The notes under the pieces were generated by a model. It made no database searches. It was given only the letters and a program-made list of their open reading frames with translations, and had not been told where the DNA came from. Positions 1 through 12,173 of a stretch of DNA of 64,000 bases are shown here, in pieces. The stretch spans positions 186,001-250,000 of the forward strand of contig JAGYVD010000010.1 in assembly GCA_021209875.1 (NCBI GenBank), in the 5' to 3' direction. Each line of letters starts with the position of its first letter. Position 1 is the first letter of the stretch. A program made the position numbers and the translations under genes. The DNA is from Rosellinia necatrix (Eukaryota; Ascomycota; Sordariomycetes; Xylariales; Xylariaceae).

Positions 1-195
1 GTCCTCCGCCTTCTCCATCCTCCTCCCTCCATCGTCCTCGGTCGGCCGCCGTAGAATGTCCCGAACGCTCCAAACATCCCAAACATCTCCATATCCACCT
101 CACCTCGGTCGCCGCCCAGCCTGCGAGATATGCCCAAAGATTTGCATTCACAGGTTGTGAACTAGATCCTGACTTGCTAATTCGCTCGCCGCAAG

Positions 196-3100
196 ATGCC
201 TGGGATGACTCAAGGGTCCATGTTGTGGCAACAAGAGGGAAAGGACTTATCGTCGGGGCTAAAACCAGAACGAGACCAAGAGCGAGGGCGAGAGGGAGGG
301 CAAGCATCAGACATAGTGGGTCATCGTCAACCCCAACCTGAACCCGAACTGGGCATCGGCAACGCAAATCTTGAGGGTCGAGACGAGGCCCGGGGGGACG
401 GAAACATCTTGAAGGAAGTGGAGGGGTGGAAGCACCAAGCCGAGGCCGAGATCGAAGCTCGAGGGGACGAGACAACGGCGACGGCGACGACGATGGCAGC
501 CGAAGACGAAGACCTTCGGAATGCTCATCAAGCCCTCATTTCGGTGCTTGACAAATCCCGGAAAGAGGTGCAGGGCTGTTTCAAACGACTCCGAGACAGC
601 TGGGCCCGGAGAAGCAGACATCGTAGCGAGCGCCGACGCCCTCACTCAACAATCTTAACCCTCCAGGAGCGCGTCTTCCCCTTATACTTCTACGAGACTT
701 ACACTAGAGATCGATTCGAGATCACTATCGCCGCCGCCTACCCGAGCGCTCACCCCGAGCAGGCCCAGTCAGCCGAGAACATCGCCGAATGCGCTAGCAG
801 GTTCGGCCTCGACCCGCCTGTCGCGTCGCTGCGATTCTTCCTCGGCCCTGCTGTGTGTGCCAGTTCACATGCGCTGAGGCAGCTCATTGCCTTCGCGGCG
901 TCCAGTCCCGGCGTCAACTGGAAGACGGTCTACAGCCGCATCGCCGAAGCCTCGGCCACGCGTCGTCGGCTATCGCTGCAGGACATTGTCGTGACGACGG
1001 CGGGCACTCACAATCTCGCCGTCTCCGACGTCACCATAGCACTCGAACATCGTAAGGTCTTCCCCGCGGAGCATGGCGATCGAACATGGCCGTCATCTTA
1101 GTAACCCTAGCTGACCCCGTGAGCGAATAGTGCGCAGGGAAGCCGCCGGACCCAACGAAGTCGCCCGTGGGAGTAGGCCGCCGTGCCAATCCCCCGACCA
1201 CCGGTACCCCACATCCGGTCAGTCTTCGCTGATGTCGAGCGCGGCTTTGGGTAGCACTCCCCACCGGCGTTGTAGTCGAGAGGACAAAGTGGTTTTCGAG
1301 GACAAAGAGAGCAACGGGGAAAGCGACGGTGGCGAAGGCCTTGGCTTCAACAATGAACGCGTCGAACATTCCGCGAGCACATTCAGGATCGTAGAGACTG
1401 GACAAGAAGAGGGAACAAGCAATCAGACTGACTTCCCCTGCACAGGATCAGGTCCAGAATTCCCGTCTTCAGAAGGTTGTATACGTGTCGCGCATGATGT
1501 TGCTGTGACCAATAGTGACGACCTCCCGTACGACGGCCAGGCAGACAGTTTCTCTACAACCTCAAGCCCCGACATCCAAGACCGCCCACCTCTGGACGAC
1601 ACTACCGAACACCGCCCTGCTATCTCTGTTCCTCCCGCGACTACCGATGTTAACGATGCGGCAGAGCAACGCATCAAGAAGCGTGCTTTCCCCGGTCAGG
1701 AATCCCACTATAACGTTGACACCGAGCCAATACAGCCTTCCAGAAAGAAGTCACGTCGCCATGTTTCACCTTCTCCCCTCCACCATTCTAGGGCAGATGA
1801 AATCATGGTCCCAGATAGTAACAAGTCCGATAACCCCGAACACGAAGCCATGGGAAAGCGTCAACCAGTCGGACACGATTTTTGTAGCCTATACGGCCGG
1901 CTAAATGACAATGTTATCATGGCCGCACTCGAGATATTCTCTTCATTGAGGTACGATACACTTGTTATTGACCCCCTCATCATGACCCGGGCCGAAAAAG
2001 ACCCCAAAAGCTACAAGCGGGTGTACATGGCGCTACAAACGCACCTCGTGACGGAGAATACTCAGGTATGGCTTCCCGTGCACCTTCCCAGCATCGACCA
2101 CTGGGTTCTGGCGATATTATCTCCACGAATGGCCCCCGTAAATCACGCCGGCCATAGTGCCACCACTGAAACGGGGCTCAGATTGCCCCTCTCGTCCACT
2201 TTTACACTGCCACCATCATTGGTTACATCTCAGGGTGTGACGTTGCAGTTATTTGATTCGTTGCCCCGGGAGAAGAGCTTGGTCGAGGTGAAAGACATCT
2301 TGAAGGCCACGTCCCGGGGCATTACTAATGCGGCAGAACACCGGGGACTGGTATGTGATAAGGGCAGCGCCACTGATTTGTTCATGCCTCTATGTACATG
2401 GGATAGGGAATACATGGACTTCAGGGTCGAGGACTGTATCCGGCAGACCAACGACTCGGATTGTGGCGTTGCCGTGATCCTGAACGCTCTCCACGCTATG
2501 GCCGGTTGCCGCCCAGATGACGTGGATAAATACGAGAAGAGCCAACAATCTTATTATTCATTTCGTAACCCCTTGTGGCGATTCGTCCTGCGTGAGGCCA
2601 TCCAGTCCGACCGGCTTAATATACCTGTTAGACAACTCGCCTACCCTGACGAGATCAGCAGTCTACTTGGAGAAGTCAACAGCAGCAAAGCGGCGGATGA
2701 TGGTGCTGACCGAGACGAACCGGGCGAATCGGCCCTACTTTTGCCAGAAGGCTGGGCTTGTGCTGACTTGCTAAGTCCCGGCCAAAACCAACAACTTGTG
2801 TCTGCTCTGGTGCCTCTTCAAGGACCCCACAGCATGGCGAAGGTCGCAGCCGGTCAAAGACAAATGCTCTTAACCCCGCAGAAGAGGTCGGTGAAAGCTC
2901 TCATGGCCGCCCTTGCACAGCATCTAGGCGATCTAAACGCTATGTTGGAGAAGAAGCGCCGGAAGGCGGAGCTCGTCGCGATTCCAGCGCTAGAGGATGT
3001 TGTTCATCTTCTTAAGACAGCCCTAGCAGCAGCCAACTTTGAGCAGCTCAAGCATGATGCGTCCAAGATCCAGCAGACTCTCAATCTCTCATACCTACGG

Positions 3101-3271
3101 CCGACCCCCCAAGTTATCGTAGAACACCAGCGCATGTTAAATGCTATTGACCGGAACCAGCAGCGAGGTCTATCCTCTCTCCGTGTGATCAGAGAACTCA
3201 TTTCTAACATGGAAGGGGATGCTAACAGGCTTCGGGGTTGGGTAAGGAGAACGGAAGAGGAGCTGAGTTGA
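196..3271 (+). CDS. Large Ulp1-like (C48) cysteine protease domain protein, two exons
   Basis: Proposed join 196..1051 and 1131..3271 (998 residues). The intron starts GTAAGG and ends in TAG with a CTGAC 15 bases upstream, and the phases match. The C-terminal half carries the Ulp1/SENP pattern: His609 in DHWVLA, Asp661 in LFDSLP, and Cys730 in QTNDSDCG with the oxyanion Gln six residues before it. The family removes SUMO or related modifiers from proteins. Residues 1-560 are mostly disordered, rich in Glu, Arg, Ser and Pro; residues about 870-998 look helical or coiled. This is not the compact housekeeping Ulp1: low-complexity arms surround the protease and the neighbours are accessory genes. 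Ulp1 domains are also carried by some eukaryotic DNA transposons, but no transposase is visible here. The triad and splice join are clear; substrate and role are unknown. Confidence 0.72.
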
Positions 3272-4498
3272 GGGCATACCTAAGGGTAAGCCAATGACCA
3301 AGGAGCCCCGTGAGCACAATGCCCGCTCCCATCCCATGGTAATTGAGCCACCTGAGCTTTGGATCCTGTCTTCGGGTCTCTGCTTCTATTGGGTGATGGC
3401 AGGGCGAAACGGGAACTCGTTCTAGCTACCGCCACCAACCCGTTATACGGGTCGACTCTCCGTAACTATACCATAACCTTGCAATATGTAGTCTGTCCAC
3501 TGTGAATGGTTATAGGCACGCATGTTGCTGATAACATCTGAATGGTCTAGAGTGGGGTGGTATTCTAAACAAACATTTAATTCGAAGGATATTATTGTGA
3601 TGCATGTAGTCATAATTAGCTCTAATGCACATTTTCTTAATAAACCTCATAATATACCTAACCCACTGCCACTTGATAGAGGCTATTAAACCCACATGAG
3701 CTGTTCTAACATAATGTCGGGGAATTAAGATAATTGGATATGGCGTCTTGCCTAGGTATATTTCCGCCGCCAGCTTCCTGGCGCTAGGTACAGAAGGTTG
3801 GCGATTTTATGGGTTATATTTAGTTAATTAAAGGGGCTTGGTTGAGGCAGATGAAGATGATCCCGCAGGTGTATGCAGAGGGGACATAAGCCATTTCACG
3901 AAATCCAGAGTTCCTGCCCGGAACAGAAACCCTAGCAATACATTTCACCATAGTTGTCGGAGACAAAAGAAGATTGTTATTAAATGCATGTGGATCGCTC
4001 TACAACTTTTTACCTATATATTACGATTTTTATACCGTGACTTCTTAATTACCTACCAGGTTGTAGACAGCATTATACATCAGTCTTACCCCAAAGAATA
4101 ACAATATAAAACTCATCTGCCAGGTTTAATTCGCTTAAGCCGCGTTCGTCGCGTCACCCGCACCACAATTTTCGCCTTTATTCAGCTGTAGTTGGGTAGT
4201 ATATAAATATGCTTAATCAAGGGCAATAGTTAATTGAGTCTGGAAATCTATTGAGAAGTAAATCATTTGACATTCTCCCTGCCTATTATGTAACACGGGT
4301 CATCTGCACTGTTGTCCTTGATGCTATACATGTTACTTTACTTCATCCCCACCAACAATGTTACGTCCGTAATTTAGTGCCAAGAGGAGTGGAGCATGAT
4401 ATGAAGGCAAGTTGATGTTATCCAAGGTGTAGAGTAGAGTAGAGGGTCACAAAGGGACCTCTGATATCTAGAGTAATATATGGACAGGAGGTTGTAGA
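3272..4498. other. AT-rich intergenic region, no gene seen
   Basis: The stretch is rich in A and T, with many TTAAT and TATAT words and no convincing reading frame. The short open frames at 3510-3695 (minus) and 3838-4101 (plus) have no recognisable protein features. The composition would fit old repeats decayed by repeat-induced point mutation (RIP), but I have not measured RIP indices. Confidence 0.5.
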
Positions 4499-4903
4499 GT
4501 GACCCACATACTTTTGACATCTAGCAACGGCTACGAAGCTGTTGTTGAGTTGCTGCTTAGTACAGGCAAAGTTGAAATTGAGTGGGAAAATAAGGATGGA
4601 TGGACGTACCTATTGCTAGCTTCTAGTAGCGGGTATGAGGTTGTTGTTGAGCGACTGCTTAGCACAGGCAAAGTTGATATTAACGCAACAGACAAAGATA
4701 GTATGACAGTGACACCGTGTTTGTTGGCGTCAAAGCACTGGCATAACGACATTGCTGAGCTGCTGCGCAGCACGGGCAATGTCGATGACGGCTCGGAAGA
4801 TGGAGACGATAATTTCTCTAGGTTCAGCGATGAATGTATTGCTGACGTGTGGTTGAAGTCGTTTGGAAACGCGCGCACCAGAAGGTCCTGGACTTCCGAT
4901 TAA
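4499..4903 (+). pseudogene. Ankyrin-repeat protein relic
   Basis: The frame encodes about three ankyrin-type units with the pattern SSNGYEAVVELLLSTGKV, SSSGYEVVVERLLSTGKV and a diverged HNDIAELLRSTGNV. There is no ATG: the open frame begins at GTG, and just upstream the DNA still resembles an earlier repeat (GACAGGAGG..GTGACCC) but is out of frame. Repeats with 'LLSTGKVD' spacers are typical of fungal NACHT/NLR-like or standalone ankyrin proteins. The final ~35 residues are acidic and then basic and do not look like an ankyrin cap. I read this as the truncated tail of a former ankyrin gene; a short functional protein with an unseen upstream exon cannot be excluded. Confidence 0.6.
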
Positions 4904-5340
4904 GGAAGCAGCTCTAATAACCACCAGGAGTCTACAGATCAACCGATGTTAGCCGCTCGCTATTTACCTGAGAGAATCGCCTATTGCTTGTGTACTCTGA
5001 GACATTCCTTGTTTTAACTGGAAAAGATTCATGGATAATGGCTTAATAAAAGCACAATCTATATTGATTACGGGTTGAGACAAGGGTGTGCCTTAGTTAG
5101 GCGCTGATGCCGCTCGCGCAGTCTGGCTGCTCACGCTGAGGCAGGCAGACTCTCACATTCAAACAATAAACATCTTTATATTAATTACAGACTTATCCAC
5201 GTGGTAAACATCAGTCCCCAACTTGCTTATCTAGGTGCGACACCCATGACCGCTCGACCCACCTTATCACCGAAGGTAAAAGCAGCGTACAGGTCCAGGC
5301 CTTGTATCAGCTTCCCTTTGTGACTCGATATCAACATGGA
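4904..5340. other. Intergenic, no gene seen
   Basis: About 440 bases between the ankyrin relic and the 3' end of the alpha-kinase gene. No reading frame with family features was recognised. Confidence 0.5.
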
Positions 5341-6114
5341 TTAATATCTTCTTGAGGGGGGGTAGTGTCCTGTGGGGGGGCGGTGTTCTGTGAGGGGGTT
5401 GCGGCCTGCTCGGGTTGGTAGGTGATGCATCATAGCCGTGCCTTGCCGCATCATAACCGTGCCTTGTCGCATGGAAATTCCTGTCGTTCCCCGGTATCCT
5501 GGCTTTCGCCATGCTCTATCGCAGAATCGACCACACCGGTGCTTTTGAAAGAAATTACCGATGCCGTCGCGGCCCAGATCGGTCGGACCGTAGGTTCCCC
5601 GCTCAGACATGATGACTGGGTCCGTCAGGATATACCCATCCTGGTATGATCCTCCTTGGATATCACACAAGAGTTCTCGTCCCTGAGAGTTGTGGTACGA
5701 GAAATGACTTAGGGCTTGCATCGTTTCGCACCATGCGTTGCGGTTCGTTGCCCAACCACTATTGCTGTTGAACTTTTCGAAATTCTGAATCATAGGCTCT
5801 ACGAGGGCCTTGATGCCGTAGCCCCTAACGTCCCACACCTGGGGCCTGTTTAAAACAATCCGTTTGTCAATGATACGAGCATTGTTCCAGTCGTCGACTA
5901 CCTTTTGCGCTCGATCGATGACTTTCATTTCGTTCTCAAAGTAGTCCTCTTCATAAACAGACCCAGTCTTGAACTCCTTAGCGACAAGTGCCTGCCCTTG
6001 CCTTATACCGTTGGTGTATACACCCTTGTAGACATTCATAAATGTCCCTGAGGAATAGCGCTCACCATAATCGATTTTGGCAGATGTGGAATGGTTTTGC
6101 CTTGCATTAGACAT
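5341..6114 (-). CDS. Alpha-kinase (MHCK/eEF2K-type) domain protein
   Basis: This is a 257-residue protein counted from the ATG at 6114; the frame is open another 25 codons upstream but has no earlier ATG. Alpha-kinases are atypical Ser/Thr kinases related to eEF2 kinase and myosin heavy-chain kinase. Visible family marks are the ATP-site segment ALVAKEF with its lysine, a central VEPMIQNFEKFNSN stretch, the catalytic-loop region DIQGGSY followed by ILTDPVIMSERGTYGPTDLG, and the zinc site FFQKHRCGRFC. The order matches the family. After the zinc site the protein ends in a short tail with the imperfect direct repeat MRQGTVM/MRQGTAM, unlike any domain I know. It lies alone in AT-rich DNA beside an ankyrin relic. 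Family membership is well supported; the substrate is unknown and a 5' exon may be missing. Confidence 0.78.
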   Translation of the reverse strand: MSNARQNHSTSAKIDYGERYSSGTFMNVYKGVYTNGIRQGQALVAKEFKTGSVYEEDYFENEMKVIDRAQKVVDDWNNARIIDKRIVLNRPQVWDVRGYGIKALVEPMIQNFEKFNSNSGWATNRNAWCETMQALSHFSYHNSQGRELLCDIQGGSYQDGYILTDPVIMSERGTYGPTDLGRDGIGNFFQKHRCGRFCDRAWRKPGYRGTTGISMRQGTVMMRQGTAMMHHLPTRAGRNPLTEHRPPTGHYPPSRRY

Positions 6115-9078
6115 GGCGAAAGAAATGTGCTTCTTGGATGATTGGTCGGGATTGTAGTTTAGCGTATGGCTAACCGGTTCAGTGTGCAATATGGTAGGTG
6201 TGGGCGTTACTGTAGATGAGGCTTGCGGCTGTGAAGATAGAAGACTGCAGAATTGAATTCGACGAGAGCGTCTGATAAATACTTTGCTTGTCAGTTACTA
6301 TATCAAACAACCGCAAGAGCAACAAAAAGATAGATACCCTAACGGGCATGTTGTTTATATACCTGGGAAATGACATCAAAAAATAACGATATTGTTCACA
6401 AACACGTGGGTGGGAGTCCTTTGTTATGGTCTATAACAGAGCTTTTGGTTTCATTCGTCTGTCGAGTATCATAGATAGTATAACTAAATAGTCAAACTGC
6501 TGATTAAAGGTTATATTACTAGCGGCCCGTTCGGTAGGTGCATACGCATTATTTTATCTAAAGGTACGACCCCCTTACTGTATTACTCAAGTGGCTTTGA
6601 CTATAGCCTCCACCACCTCTGTCACAGTCTCAATTATAATAACCCCTTTGTATGTTTCAATCAAGCCCTCGAGTGACCCCCCGGTGCATGACAAAGCACC
6701 TTATAGCAGCTATATACAGGTCTATACAAGTGGGTGAGACTCTGGCCAGCGTTACTAATTATGCGCGACAACTAACGTTGATACAATGGTATAATTACAA
6801 TATCCAATTACACCACCCCAACCACGGCCTTCGTAACATTTCCTTATGTCGGCATGGTGTATGTTGTATCTTGCAGTGACGTGATAATAATCATTCCTCA
6901 TCTATTCAAAGTCAGAGAGGTGCCATGACTACAGGATGATAATATACCAACTTCAACTGAATAATTATCGCCAAATCCAGCTTGAAGCATAATTCTTAAC
7001 TTATATGGGTGAATGAAGGCTCCAGGGATGCTTGTGACAACTAATCTGTCATTGTTAGGCCTGCTGTTGCTCGAAAGCCGCGGAGGGCCTGAAGGTGAGA
7101 ACATAACAATCGTGACAAGGGCTAGTTATAAGTGATACGCGTGACAATAACACAGCAGTGATAAGACGAGTAAATCGCGCGTTTGGATCAGGGCGAAATT
7201 GAACTGAACGAAAAAAAAATGAAGTGGAAGGTTAATGAATGCATGCTATATAATTATAAACGACTTGATTTTACTGTACATAGCATGGCTGCTCTCAAGG
7301 TGGCGCTTTCTAAGCGCTGTAATTGTCGATGCAAAATTGATTTCATTGGTTACGCGGGACTTGGTGAGGTGCATACCCAAACATTGCATCAGCCCATATC
7401 CATTCTCGGCAGTGTACAACAGTATGCCAGCACGACATTGACCAGGAATTATTCCGTTTCGGGTTCAGATAGAATGCCAAGTCACAGCTCGGACATACAG
7501 CCAGCAACACTATTAAACCCCAGCCAGTTATCCCCAGAAGATTCCAACCGCCTGGTACACCCACAGCCACACGTGGAGGGAGGGATGTTTCTATTGATGA
7601 GATTAATTCAAGGGATGAGACAGCCGTAATGAGGATGCCACGGGATGGGTTGCAGCGGTTTAGTCGTGGGAAAAGGTGTGAGAGGTGAAAACTAAATTCC
7701 GGGGCTTTTGGTGTTGCTTATTTATTGCAATGGACATAAAACGGATGGAGGTCAATGTATAGGTATGTATCTAATGCATACTTTATTGTTCGACTTTTCG
7801 CATGGGAAATCCCTATCGGCCTAACTATCACTAGTCCACTGGTTCCGAAAGCACCGTCGCCGCATCTTTGATTTCGGTACTCGATCTGCTCTCAATGAAG
7901 GCCAAGATGTCACGGGACCAAGTACGGCCCCCGAGCCTCTACCAGACACGGACTCAAATGCTATGTATATAAGTCGGAATATCTGGCAACTGCTTTATAT
8001 GGGGCATTTCCCTGCTTGTGCAATTACATAACTTGTTTCTGTAACTACCAGAAGCCTAAATTATGGCACAAGAGAGGTTCATATTGCCAAGCAAGATGAG
8101 TCTGGCCTAGGCATTAAGCATCCTCGTGATAGGAACAGCCTGTCTGCCAGAAAAGTACCAAGAAATCCCATGTTAGGTATATTGGAGTAATGAGATGGAT
8201 GTATGTATACCTCTACAACGTCGAGATCATTACTCCCGGCTATCCAAGATACATCCCAGGACGTTTTATTTAATGTATTTAGGATGAAATCCATGTCCGC
8301 AATATATCATTACAGTAGATAAATATTCAACGACGGCTAAAAAGGGGACAATTCCTCATTATTGAGTCAGCATCAAGACCAAGAGAGTTCAAAAGGTTGT
8401 CAACATCCGATATTTTTCTTACGAAGCCACCGGCCCGCCCATATTGACTTAGTGACTCGAGAGACATGCGGGGGCCCGTGGCCCGTCACTAGGTAGCAAT
8501 GCAATACTAATTAATACCACAACAAGGTGATCTTGATGCGTTCAGGCGACATCATCTGCAAGTAGCGCAGAATTAAGCAAGTAAATATGCTATCTTCGAG
8601 AAATATAATCAAGCGTTGCGCTATATGTAGTCACCAAAGTATTGTACTTGCTGGGTTTTGCCAACGATTGGATGAATTCTATTGACTACTAGACAGAAAT
8701 GGAACCAGACAAGGATTCTCACGACAGCCCCAGATATGTACACACTGGCTGCGTTGGCATGACGAACTAATGAAATCCACCATCTTGCTAAAAGATGTGA
8801 ATACAAAGGTTCTGAGCGTGAGCCCATATATCCGGCTCTGCGTCATTGTGACAGCAGTTATCCCTTCGGCTACGTTAGGGACGTGGTATTCATGGGTAAA
8901 AATACAGTGTGTTGTTGAGAGTATTGAGCTTCTGCGCGAGAAACCGGCAGCCTTGAACAATGACTACACTGGTTGCACGACTGATGCAGGGATCACGAAA
9001 GGGATGGGGGGTGGTAACAGCGCTGCAACAGGTGCACAACTGCATTTTTCCCCTTTCGGTAGTTTCCCTTCTTCACGC
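6115..9078. other. AT-rich gene-poor region of about 3 kb
   Basis: Both strands were read without finding a convincing gene. The longest frame, 7183-7629 (plus, no ATG start), and the overlapping minus frame 7343-7570, which has a hydrophobic N-terminus, show no recognisable family. TA-rich runs dominate around 6200-6900 and 7680-8400. This may be decayed repeat DNA or long flanking regulatory DNA. Confidence 0.45.
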
Positions 9079-10956
9079 TTAGTCAATCTCAAGCTGCTCA
9101 TACTTCTCCTCCCCAAGTGCATCCTCTACCCTCTTCATAATCGCCAATACCTTCTCCTCTTCTAGCCTACGCCCTACCACCTGAATACCAACTGGGAGGC
9201 CATGCATAGCCTCGGCGTCGTACAGCTTGTAAGCCCCTTGCGCAACGCCGTTCAATTCTCGAATGTTGAATCCAGGCGGCAGATTGTCGACATCCTTGTC
9301 GACATGGGTGATGGGAATACAGCCAGCAGTGTAGTCAAGCTATGGAGGTCAGCAATTCCATTCCTCGGCCCTGTGATCTTGATGGTGAGGTAGGTAGGTG
9401 AACATACCACGTTGAAAATGAATGTATATCCGCAGCTGCTGACGGCATCCTTCATTCCATCATGGGGGACGGCAGGGGTAGCGTTCGTGGGCGCAAGTAT
9501 GAAGTCAATGTCGACCTTATTCCACCACTCGAACCATTTACTTCGGTATGCTTCACGCTTGGCAACAAGCTGCCAGTTCTCGTAGGCGCTCTTCTGGTGC
9601 CACCCATTGACCAATCCAGCCCACACGACGTCCCGCCGAATATACTTCACCCAGAGGTAATATATGTACTTGAACGGGCGTGACAACCTCATCAGCCAAT
9701 CCATCTGGTCGGCCCCCCTGTCATTCCACTCGCCTGGCCGCATGAAGGACCTAAACATCTGGCAACCGTCGGCGTTCAGCAAGTGCGCGCCGAGGTACAG
9801 TGCTTCGTACGGCGACGGGGGGTCAATCTCCACGATTTCATGGCCAGCAAGCTTTAAGGCTGCTTCGGTCTCCTCCAGAGCCCGACGACAGGCTGGACTC
9901 GGGTCTACGATGCCGTCGGTCCGCATAATACCGACCCGGAGCTTGGCCTTTGTCGTATATTCCTTCTCGATGTCGGGGCGCCAAGCCAGGGGGTGGACCG
10001 AGTAATCGTACTTCCACGGGTGCATGCCAATGACGGCTCGCGTGAAGTAGGTCAGATCGTTCAAGGTACGGGTCATGGGGCTGTAGACGCTCGGCACGCC
10101 TTCTTGGCCCGGCATGCTGGTCGAGAAGCCGGCCTTCGGCCACCGGCCGGTCGAGCATCGGAGCGAGTAGATGCCAGAGAAGTGAGCCGGAACCCGGACG
10201 CTGCCGGCCACATCACTGCCGATTCCTATCCGCCCACCCAACGCCAGGAGCGCGGACTCGCCGCCGGTTGAGCCGCCAGGCGAATACTTGCTGTTATGCG
10301 GGTTGGTGCACCGCCCCCAGACATCGTTGGTGGATTCGAAACTCAGCAGTGTGATGGGTAGATTCGTCTTCACATAAGGGACAGCCCCGGCATCCTTGAG
10401 CAGCCGAACGGTAGGACCGTCCTCGGTATACGTCTTGCCAACAAAACTACTGAACCCAACGGTCGAGTCGAACCCGCCGACGTTGATGGTGTCTTTGAGA
10501 CTCACGGGTATCCCCGCCAAGGGCCCTTTAAAGTTAATTGAACCATCCTCGATCCAGCCCTCTGCCTCGGCGATCATAACCTCGGTGACACAATTGGTCT
10601 TCTCATGGGCTTTCAACGCTACCTTGCCATATGTGTCGAGAAGGGCTGCGGGCTTGAGCGCGCCTTTCTGAACGGCGTCGACGAGGTCCTCAATTGGCCT
10701 GTTGACGATGTCCCGGTCCAGAGGTGTAAACGGCCCGCGATACCGGCCGAGGGCCTTGATCCGCTCAGCCCGCTCATTTTGCTTAAATTGGCTGGTGATG
10801 TGTCAGCTCGGCAGCGTCGAGTAAACGAAGAGGGAGCCAGAGACGATTGGACGATTGGACGATAGACGATGGATGATGGAAGGTGGGACATATGGGCTAC
10901 GGCGGTGAGACTTACCAATCGCGTCTGTGTTGCAGATAGTCGAGGAAGAATACCAT
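9079..10956 (-). CDS. Amidase (amidase-signature family)
   Basis: Proposed complement(join 9079..9339, 9408..10791, 10916..10956), 561 residues. Exon 1 encodes MVFFLDYLQHRRD and exon 3 the conserved end with GLPVGIQVVGRR. Both introns (68 and 124 bases) are GT-AG and keep the frame. The Ser-cisSer-Lys triad is visible: Lys113 in PVSLKDTI, Ser188 in SPGGSTGGES and Ser211 in GSDVAGSVR. The usual GGSSGG is GGSTGG here, so the neighbouring serine is replaced by threonine while both catalytic serines remain. The family hydrolyses amides (acetamidase, fatty-acid amide and aryl amide types); substrate cannot be assigned. No signal peptide is seen, so the enzyme is probably cytosolic. It is oriented away from the metallo-beta-lactamase-fold gene. 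Confidence 0.9.
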
Positions 10957-11050
10957 ATTGGCAGGAATAAAAGAGAGTCGAGATTGGAGGGTCACGATGC
11001 TATGAAAAGGGTATCTTTCGGATTGTTACAAGGCACTGGCACAATGCATG

Positions 11051-11110
11051 GTAGGCAGTAGGCAGTAGGCAGTAGGCGGTTGGTAGTAGGTAGTAGGCAG
11101 TAGGCAGAGT
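11051..11110. repeat. Short tandem repeat, about 7-bp unit GTAGGCA
   Basis: The run reads as successive copies of GTAGGCA with variants (GTAGGCG, TGGTAGTAG, GTAGTAG). It lies roughly 100-150 bases upstream of the amidase start codon. Confidence 0.8.
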
Positions 11111-11204
11111 AGGTACAAGTAGAGAGGAAGAGAGGGTTTTTATCAGTCCAGGTTAATCAAGTCTGTGTACTCCGGTGCACCACAGGATTACAGCACAGGA
11201 TGAT

Positions 11205-11425
11205 GGGCACCTACCTACCCAGTACCCAAAGTAGGTACTTGGGTAGGTAGGTACTTCCTTAGTTAAAACCACAAGTAGGTGGGGGATTCGAGGCAATTAA
11301 CAAGGAGGCAGGTACCTCTTACTCGACTAGAAGTAGCTACCTACCTACTCTCTATCCATTAGGCATGTACTGCTCACTTATCTAACCTGACCGACCTACC
11401 TGACTGACCTACCTGACCGACCTAC
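11205..11425. repeat. TACCTACC/GGTAGGTA island
   Basis: Interspersed copies of ACCTACC on both strands, with CTGACCGACCTACC near the end. This is the first of several islands of this type in the window. Confidence 0.75.
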
Positions 11426-12173
11426 CTGTATCTACCCAGATAACGAAGCCCTTGATCATGAATGCAATCCCCACGCCCTTCGCCCGCCGCGACCGCCGTG
11501 GCTTATCAGGCCACCCATATCCCGGCCTTCCTTCGCCCGCCCATGCCAGCGAGTTGTACGCACCGATAGAACACAGCACAACACAACCGTGCCTAGCCGG
11601 CCCCGACTAACCGAATCGGACTTCCCCGCGAAGCAGTGGGCGCATCTTCCCCGGGTCCTGTCGGTCACCCCACCCCACATGTCGACTATCCGGTATCGGT
11701 TAGACTGGGTAGGTACTTGGGTAAGTTTGCATGTGCCAAGTGCAGTCAGTATACCTACCTATGCTTATACCCACCCGGTAGATAACTGTGTAGGTGCTTG
11801 CCTAGGTAGCTACTACCCGTAGATATCTACTATGGCCGGATGCTTCCCGCTTCCCGTGGTACCTTGGCTGCTCTACTGACAGGATCCCTTCGTGATTGGA
11901 GCCTTCATCGGAATGGTCTCCCCCCAAGTCTTTCTCATGCTTATAAATAAATCTGTCCCGATGTATTGGGCATATTCATCTTCCCCTTACTATGGCTTCG
12001 TTACCTACCTAGGTCAGCCCTGGATCCGTACTGGCTTGTCCTATCCTGGGCCAACGAGTATCGTATATGCCGGCTCTCGTTAAATAATCGGATCCAGCCC
12101 TCCGGCGTGAGTCTCTCTGGGGAGTTTGAGCGTCGGGAATTCAGCATCCATCGGGCAGCCGGCTCCAAGCGCA

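Larger units (their letters stand above)
10957..12173. other. Divergent intergenic region with repeat islands
   Basis: This 1.2 kb separates the amidase (minus) and the metallo-beta-lactamase-fold gene (plus) and must hold both promoters. Much of it is low-complexity: a GTAGGCA-type tandem repeat and many TACCTACC words. No gene was recognised. Confidence 0.5.

Noticed and set aside
7343..7570. Minus frame with a hydrophobic N-terminus, possibly a small secreted protein.
   Set aside because: No ATG in good position, no splice partners and strongly biased composition.
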